DNA from: Alphaproteobacteria bacterium
GTDB lineage: Bacteria; Pseudomonadota; Alphaproteobacteria; SMXP01
Length of the DNA: 10,811 nucleotides
NCBI GenBank assembly: GCA_028280675.1
Contig: JANQLI010000188.1
Span: forward strand, 1-10,811
Reading direction: 5' to 3'
In this document: in pieces, positions 6,252 through 10,811 of the stretch
Numbering within the stretch: the stretch's first letter is position 1
How the letters are laid out: every line of letters starts with the position of its first letter
Position numbers and translations under genes: made by a program
Notes under the pieces: generated by a model
Seen by the model: the letters and a program-made list of their open reading frames with translations, nothing else
Database searches by the model: none
Told to the model about the DNA's origin: nothing

Positions 6252-7997
6252 ATGAATATGTCTGCCAGCCGCATCACCAAGCACTTTATCTCTGTGCCAA
6301 CAGAACACGGATCACGTCAAGTGCATTACCGCCGGGCTGGCGGTGGGCCGGTGGTTGTCATGCTGCATCAAAGCCCATCCTCCTCGCGCGATTTGATTCC
6401 GCTGATTGAAGCCTTCGCATCGGATTTCACCGTGATTGCGCCGGACACGCCGGGATATGGCTTGTCGGAGTCGTTTGAGCTGACCGATCCTGTCATTGAT
6501 GATTATGCCGTGGCGCTTGCCACTTTTCTTGATCTCTTGGGTGTTGGAGACGTGTGTTTGCTTGGCAATCATACGGGGGCCGCCATTGCGATTGAATTTG
6601 CCCGGCGTTTTCCCGCGCGCACGCAAGCGGTGGTCACAAATGGCTATGTTCTGTTCACCGATGCGGAACGCGATGATGTGCTGCAGCATTACTTTGTGCC
6701 CTTTGAACCGGAAAGTGACGGCGCGCATTTCACGCGGGTCTGGACGCGCATTCGCGATCAAGTGATTTTCTTTCCCTGGTATGCGCAATTTAATGAAACG
6801 CGCTTGGCATTTGATGTGCCCGATGCGAAAGACCTGATGCCGACAGTGAACGACCTTTTACGCGCGGGATTAGATGAGCCCATCGCCTATCGCGCGGCTT
6901 TTTTGTATCCTGGGTTTGCGCGGCTGCAGGATCTCACAGTCCCCACCGGTTTGTTCGCAGCGCATCCCGATCCCTTGGCGGATCAACTTGAGCGTTTGGG
7001 AGAAATTCCTGACTGCATTGAGGCGAAGGCCTATGAAAGTTATGCAGACCTTTTCGCGCGCGCCCGTGAAATTTTCCACGCGCATGCAAGCGGTGCGGCC
7101 CCTGAGCCGGTGATCCCTGTTGCGGATGGGCATTTTGCGCAAGACTATATTCATGTTGCGCAAGGGCAGGTGTATGTCCGCCGGTGTGCCGGCCTTTCCG
7201 ATGAACCGCCTTTATTGCTTTTGCATCATGTTGGGGAGTCCGCGCAGTCTTTCCGTGCGCTTGCGGATGTCCTTGCCGGTCACCGCACGCTTCTAGCGAT
7301 TGATCTTCCCGGTCATGGTGAAACTGGGGGTGGTGAAACCGGCGACGGGGTGGCGATTGATCCAAGCCACCTGACCGACCTGGCGATTTTGTTACAAGAC
7401 ATCCTCACGGCTGAAGGCATCGATTGCGTGGATGTCCTGGCAGATGGATTGGCGGCCAGCGTCGCTACGTCTTTGGCGCAAACGGCCCCGCAGCGTGTGC
7501 GCCGCCTCATTTTTAAGAATATTTGGTATGTCGGTGCCGCGCTGAAAGCGGACCTTGCTACACGTGCGGTGCCGGATGTGACCCCGCGTTTTCACGGCGG
7601 GCATTTACTGGCGGCGTGGTTTTTCGCCCGAGATTCCGAGCTTTTTTGGCCGTGGTATGACACGCGTGCGGAAGCTGCACTGCCGCTTAAAGGTCTTGAT
7701 CCCCGTCTTATCCACCAGCGTGCCTGCGATCTTTTAAAGGCCTGGGATGACTATCCGGCCTGCTTTGAGGCGGCTTTGTCCTATGATTTAAGGCCTGTCT
7801 TGCCGAAACTCACCCAGCCCGTACTGTTTGCCGCCGATCCAGACCGCCCGCATTACAGATACAGCGAAGATGCCGTAAACCAGACCCGCCAAGGGTGTGT
7901 TAAAGCATGGCCAGATGATGTTAGAGCTCAAGCGGATGTGATCCTCGCGTTTCTCGACAAGAGCCCCGAGAAATTGAAAGTGAGAAATCGAAAGTGA
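6252..7997 (+). CDS. Tandem double-domain alpha/beta-hydrolase-fold protein with altered nucleophile elbows
   Basis: A 581-residue protein made of two alpha/beta-hydrolase domains (about 1-285 and 295-570), twice the usual size. Domain 1: M37-L-H-Q-S-P oxyanion-loop region, D65-T-P-G-Y-G70, and elbow G105-N-H-T-G109. Domain 2: L324-H-H-V-G, D351-L-P-G-H-G356, and elbow A397-D-G-L-A401. The expected Ser/Asp/Cys nucleophile is His107 in the first and Gly399 in the second. Matching stretches after each elbow (P175-W-Y and P467-W-Y; the D-L-L runs at 201 and 493; F-A-A-H-P-D and F-A-A-D-P-D) show that the halves arose by duplication. I recall hydrolase-fold relatives with a G-x-H-T-G elbow, so domain 1 may belong to a known variant group. 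Its role in the pathway could be hydrolysis by another mechanism, C-C bond cleavage, or ligand binding. The start is well set by AGGGGAG six bases upstream. Soluble; no signal peptide. Confidence 0.88.
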   Translation: MNMSASRITKHFISVPTEHGSRQVHYRRAGGGPVVVMLHQSPSSSRDLIPLIEAFASDFTVIAPDTPGYGLSESFELTDPVIDDYAVALATFLDLLGVGDVCLLGNHTGAAIAIEFARRFPARTQAVVTNGYVLFTDAERDDVLQHYFVPFEPESDGAHFTRVWTRIRDQVIFFPWYAQFNETRLAFDVPDAKDLMPTVNDLLRAGLDEPIAYRAAFLYPGFARLQDLTVPTGLFAAHPDPLADQLERLGEIPDCIEAKAYESYADLFARAREIFHAHASGAAPEPVIPVADGHFAQDYIHVAQGQVYVRRCAGLSDEPPLLLLHHVGESAQSFRALADVLAGHRTLLAIDLPGHGETGGGETGDGVAIDPSHLTDLAILLQDILTAEGIDCVDVLADGLAASVATSLAQTAPQRVRRLIFKNIWYVGAALKADLATRAVPDVTPRFHGGHLLAAWFFARDSELFWPWYDTRAEAALPLKGLDPRLIHQRACDLLKAWDDYPACFEAALSYDLRPVLPKLTQPVLFAADPDRPHYRYSEDAVNQTRQGCVKAWPDDVRAQADVILAFLDKSPEKLKVRNRK

Positions 7998-8009
7998 GAA
8001 ATTGACAGA
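7968..8009. repeat. Three tandem 14-bp repeats across the hydrolase stop codon
   Basis: Units are 7968-7981 (GAGAAATTGAAAGT), 7982-7995 (GAGAAATCGAAAGT) and 7996-8009 (GAGAAATTGACAGA), with one and two differences from the first. Fourteen is not a multiple of three, so unit number changes the reading frame. The hydrolase gene's last codons and its TGA (7995-7997) fall inside. Removing one unit would give a TGA in the following copy and shorten the tail by two residues, suggesting slippage at the 3' end. Confidence 0.8.
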
Positions 8010-8025
8010 ATGAAAGGCAATCCAA

Positions 8026-9639
8026 ATGTCTGATGCGACCCAAACAGAAGCCCCCAGCAATCTCAGCAATCAAGACCCTCTTGTCCAAACCTTGCAATCG
8101 ATTCTCTCAGCGGATCGGGTGCTGACCTCGGATGAGGATCGCACTTTTTACACTCAAGATGTGTTCAATCAGGGCACGCCTGCGATTGCTGTGATTCAGC
8201 CCGAAACCACAGAGGAACTTGCGGCTGCTGTCAAAGCGGCGACCAGTGCTGGCGTCGCCGTGTTTCCGCGCGGCGGGGGTATGTCGTATACGGATGGTTA
8301 TATTCCCTTTGTTGACCAGTCAATCACCGTCGATACCTTGAAGATGAACAAGATCCTCGAGATCAACACCGACGATATGTACGTCACGGTGCAGCCGGGC
8401 GTGACATGGGAAGAGTTGGATTTGGCGCTGCGCCCTTACGATATGCGCACGCCGTTCTGGGGGCCGTTCTCTGGTAAGTTCGCAACGGTGGGCGGTTCCG
8501 TCACGCAAAATAGTCTTAGCTTCGGCTCGGGCACGGCGGGTCCAGCAGGGGATTCTCTCACTGGATTTGATATTGTCGCTGCGGATGGCCGTGTCATCAC
8601 CACCGGCTCGGGCGGTGGTGAAAACGGCAAACCGTTTTTCCGTCACTTTGGACCCGACCTTACCGGTCTCTTCTCAGGCGATGCCGGGGCGCTGGGGATT
8701 AAGGCGACCATTTCGCTGCGTCTGATCAAACGCCTGCCGTGTTTGATGGGCGTCAGCTATAACTTCAAATCTTTCGAAGCGATGGCCAAAGCGGTGACAC
8801 AAGTGTGCCGGGAAGATGTGGCGACGGAAAGCTTTGGCATGGACCCAGAGCTCAACCGCACCAATCTTGGCCGGACAGAAAATGCCGGTATGGAGCAGGC
8901 CATTCAAAATCTGTTGGCGGTTGGTAAATCGCAAGGCAATCCGATTTCCGGTCTCATCGCTATGGGCAAAATGGCGATTGCCGGAACCTCGGTTTTTGAG
9001 GGGGATAACTTCTCCTATCACTTCATTGTCGAAGGCCACAACATGGCGGCTGTGAACGCCAAAGCGAAGCGCGTTCGCGCAGCGTGCGGTCCCCATGGAA
9101 GCGAGATTCCAAATACCGTGCCCATGGTGTTCCGCGCTGAGCCTTGGCAGCCGATGAACAATATTATTCTGCATCCAACCGGCATGCGTTGGGTGCCGTG
9201 TCATGGTGTGGTGCAATTGTCGCGCTTGCAAGCCTTCCATGATGATTTGCAAGCTCTCTATGACCGTTACGCCGATCAAATGAAGGAACATAAAATCATC
9301 AAAGCCGCCATGTATTCCGGTGTGATGAACGGGTTTTTGTATGAACCTGTTTTCTATTGGGAAGATAGCCGCGAGCTGTTCCATGAACGGGTGATTGATG
9401 ATGAGTTCCTCGGCATGTTCAACACATATGACACCAATCTTCCGGGCCGCGAATTGGTGCATAAAATGAAAGCCGAAATCATTGACGTCTTCCACAAACA
9501 TGGCGCAACCCATTTCCAAGTCGGGAAAGTGTATCCGCTGTTACGCAATCGCAATGCGCCCTCTGTCGCCTTGTTGAAAACCATCAAACAGCAAATTGAT
9601 CCGGATAATTTGATCAATCCAGGTGCGCTTGGACTTTAA
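8026..9639 (+). CDS. FAD-linked oxidoreductase, VAO/PCMH family
   Basis: A 537-residue soluble flavoenzyme. The FAD-binding PCMH domain covers about residues 50-235: A53-I-A-V-I-Q-P-E-T-T-E-E-L, pyrophosphate loop P81-R-G-G-G-M-S-Y-T, V122-Q-P-G-V-T-W, G156-G-S-V-T-Q-N-S and L212-T-G-L-F-S-G-D-A-G-A-L-G. The C-terminal substrate cap ends with I524-D-P-D-N-L-I-N-P-G, the usual close of FAD-linked oxidases of the GlcD/lactate dehydrogenase and p-cresol dehydrogenase/vanillyl-alcohol oxidase groups. Such enzymes oxidise hydroxy acids, alcohols or 4-alkylphenols; I cannot fix the substrate or whether FAD is covalently held. The next gene, an aldehyde dehydrogenase 41 bp on, argues for an aldehyde product. 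No cytochrome subunit gene is adjacent in the window, so the electron acceptor is unknown. AAAGG eight bases before ATG supports the start, 28 bp after the hydrolase stop, indicating an operon. Confidence 0.9.
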   Translation: MSDATQTEAPSNLSNQDPLVQTLQSILSADRVLTSDEDRTFYTQDVFNQGTPAIAVIQPETTEELAAAVKAATSAGVAVFPRGGGMSYTDGYIPFVDQSITVDTLKMNKILEINTDDMYVTVQPGVTWEELDLALRPYDMRTPFWGPFSGKFATVGGSVTQNSLSFGSGTAGPAGDSLTGFDIVAADGRVITTGSGGGENGKPFFRHFGPDLTGLFSGDAGALGIKATISLRLIKRLPCLMGVSYNFKSFEAMAKAVTQVCREDVATESFGMDPELNRTNLGRTENAGMEQAIQNLLAVGKSQGNPISGLIAMGKMAIAGTSVFEGDNFSYHFIVEGHNMAAVNAKAKRVRAACGPHGSEIPNTVPMVFRAEPWQPMNNIILHPTGMRWVPCHGVVQLSRLQAFHDDLQALYDRYADQMKEHKIIKAAMYSGVMNGFLYEPVFYWEDSRELFHERVIDDEFLGMFNTYDTNLPGRELVHKMKAEIIDVFHKHGATHFQVGKVYPLLRNRNAPSVALLKTIKQQIDPDNLINPGALGL

Positions 9640-9680
9640 CCCCCTCTCTATCAGTAGTGATGTAAAAGAAAGTATATCTC

Positions 9681-10811
9681 ATGTCTGTTGCCGAAGCTCT
9701 CGACTATGATCTTATGGATGATGCGCGCGTCTTTATTGCGCAGAAGAAAAAACTTCTCATCGGAGGGCAGTGGGTCGATGCGGCCTCCGGCGAAACAATT
9801 GATGTGATCGACCCGGCCACGGGGAAAAAGTTTGCCGAAGCTTCGGCTGGCGGCGCAGAAGACATTGACCGTGCGGTGGCAGCCGCGCGGGCGGCGTTTG
9901 AAAATCCGGCCTGGAAAAACATGGCGGCTTATGAGCGCGCCAACCTGATGTTCAAGCTTGCCGATTTAATGGAGGCCAATGCGCAAAAGTTCCAAGAACT
10001 GGAAGTGTTGGACAATGGCTTGCCGCGTATGATTGCGCAAATGGGCATGTTTCCGTTTTGCTCGAACCTGATCCGTTATTATGCCGGCTGGGTGACCAAG
10101 ATTGAGGGGAGCACTGTTCCGGCCTCTCCGTTCGGGTTAGATCCGGCGCAAGAAACACTGACCTACACACTCAAAGAACCTATTGGGGTCGTGGGGGCGA
10201 TTACGCCATGGAACTTCCCGCTTGGCATGTTGATGTTGAAGCTCGGGCCGATCTTGGCCACCGGATGTACTGTGGTTTTGAAACCAGCGGAACTGACACC
10301 GCTCACCGCCGTCCTCTTAGGTGAATTGATTCAGGAAGCGGGTTTTCCAGATGGCGTTGTGAACATTGTCACCGGGTATGGCCATGACGCAGGCGCGGCG
10401 CTCTCGCATCATGACGGCATTGATAAGATTTCGTTCACCGGCTCAACGGCGGTTGGCAAAGAAATCATCAAAGCGTCCACCGGCAACTTGAAAAAAGTGT
10501 CGCTGGAGCTTGGCGGCAAATCGCCCGTGGTTGTTTTCCCCGATGCAGACCTTGAGCAAGCAATCCCTGGCGCATTGCGCGCTGCCTTCTTCCTGCAAGG
10601 GCAGAACTGTATGGCGGGAACGCGCCTCTTTGTGCATGAAAAAATCCATGACGCCTTCATTGCCGGTCTCGCCGAAGCGATGAATTATTTTGTCATGGGT
10701 CCTGGCTGGGACATGAACACCACATTAGGCCCGCTTATTTCCGCGACACAAAAAGAGCGGGTGATGGGGCATATTGCACGCGGTAAAGACGAAGGCGCTG
10801 AACTGATCAAA
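9681..10811 (+). CDS. Aldehyde dehydrogenase (NAD(P)+), 3' end beyond the window
   Basis: An incomplete gene with 377 codons visible and no stop before the window ends; the family is usually about 480-500 residues, so roughly the last quarter is missing. It oxidises an aldehyde to the acid with NAD+ or NADP+ in the cytoplasm. Read directly: coenzyme region G172-A-I-T-P-W-N-F-P180 with N178, K201-P-A-E, F252-T-G-S-T-A-V-G, general base E276 in L-E-L-G-G-K, and catalytic C310 in Q-G-Q-N-C-M-A-G-T-R. All active-site residues in view are intact. The Shine-Dalgarno site is weak (AAGAAAG, nine bases upstream), so another start, such as Met12 at 9714, cannot be excluded. It is 41 bp after the flavoprotein gene and most likely takes the aldehyde that enzyme makes. 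The precise aldehyde is unknown. Confidence 0.93.
   Translation, partial: MSVAEALDYDLMDDARVFIAQKKKLLIGGQWVDAASGETIDVIDPATGKKFAEASAGGAEDIDRAVAAARAAFENPAWKNMAAYERANLMFKLADLMEANAQKFQELEVLDNGLPRMIAQMGMFPFCSNLIRYYAGWVTKIEGSTVPASPFGLDPAQETLTYTLKEPIGVVGAITPWNFPLGMLMLKLGPILATGCTVVLKPAELTPLTAVLLGELIQEAGFPDGVVNIVTGYGHDAGAALSHHDGIDKISFTGSTAVGKEIIKASTGNLKKVSLELGGKSPVVVFPDADLEQAIPGALRAAFFLQGQNCMAGTRLFVHEKIHDAFIAGLAEAMNYFVMGPGWDMNTTLGPLISATQKERVMGHIARGKDEGAELIK

Noticed and set aside
7968..8009. CRISPR-like array
   Set aside because: The 14-bp units abut with no spacers and number only three; this is a simple tandem duplication.
8674..9519. Long open frame on the minus strand (281 codons)
   Set aside because: It lies wholly opposite the FAD oxidoreductase, whose motifs are clear; it shows no recognisable domain and is a by-product of that gene's codon use.

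Overview
The window is chromosomal DNA with a base composition that looks to be in the low-to-mid 50s % GC (estimated by eye). It is packed with protein genes, and most starts have a recognisable Shine-Dalgarno sequence. Gene families and sequence style suggest an environmental proteobacterium, most likely an alphaproteobacterium with catabolic breadth. That placement is an inference; there is no rRNA or other marker to confirm it. I see no tRNA, rRNA, CRISPR, insertion sequence, integrase or attachment site.

Left part, minus strand (1-2616): a TetA/DHA1-type major facilitator drug or metabolite exporter, followed about 105 bp downstream by a membrane-anchored serine hydrolase of the beta-lactamase/penicillin-binding fold. 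They read in the same direction and may be co-transcribed. A 184-bp divergent promoter region (2617-2800) with short inverted repeats separates them from the plus-strand genes.

Middle, plus strand (2801-5259): an ABC-2-type ATP-binding subunit, then after 38 bp a 547-residue membrane-anchored protein not named by obvious family similarity. Its core reads like a divergent type II chelatase (ferrochelatase fold). It keeps a PxYS-like strand motif, the VHG histidine and an LPIxF strand, but has Asp where ferrochelatases have the conserved Glu. No ABC permease gene is in the window. Two tandem hairpins and a T-run close this unit.

Right part, plus strand (5370 to the window end): an apparent catabolic cluster. 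It has an IclR-type regulator resembling MhpR, then a double-domain alpha/beta-hydrolase-fold protein in which neither half has a Ser, Cys or Asp nucleophile at the elbow. These are followed by a VAO/PCMH-type FAD oxidoreductase and an aldehyde dehydrogenase cut by the window edge. The likely chemistry is oxidation of an alcohol, alkylphenol or hydroxy acid by the flavoprotein, with an aldehyde passed to the dehydrogenase; the hydrolase-like protein would process an ester, ring-cleavage product or other intermediate, or bind a ligand. A 15-bp palindrome lies before the regulator gene, and a 31-bp two-shell palindrome lies between the regulator and the hydrolase gene. Both have 6-3-6 cores and are candidate operators. 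A 3 x 14-bp tandem repeat spans the stop codon of the hydrolase-like gene.

The most unusual items are the extracytoplasmic chelatase-like protein paired with a lone ABC ATPase, and the duplicated hydrolase-fold protein with altered nucleophile positions inside a catabolic cluster.
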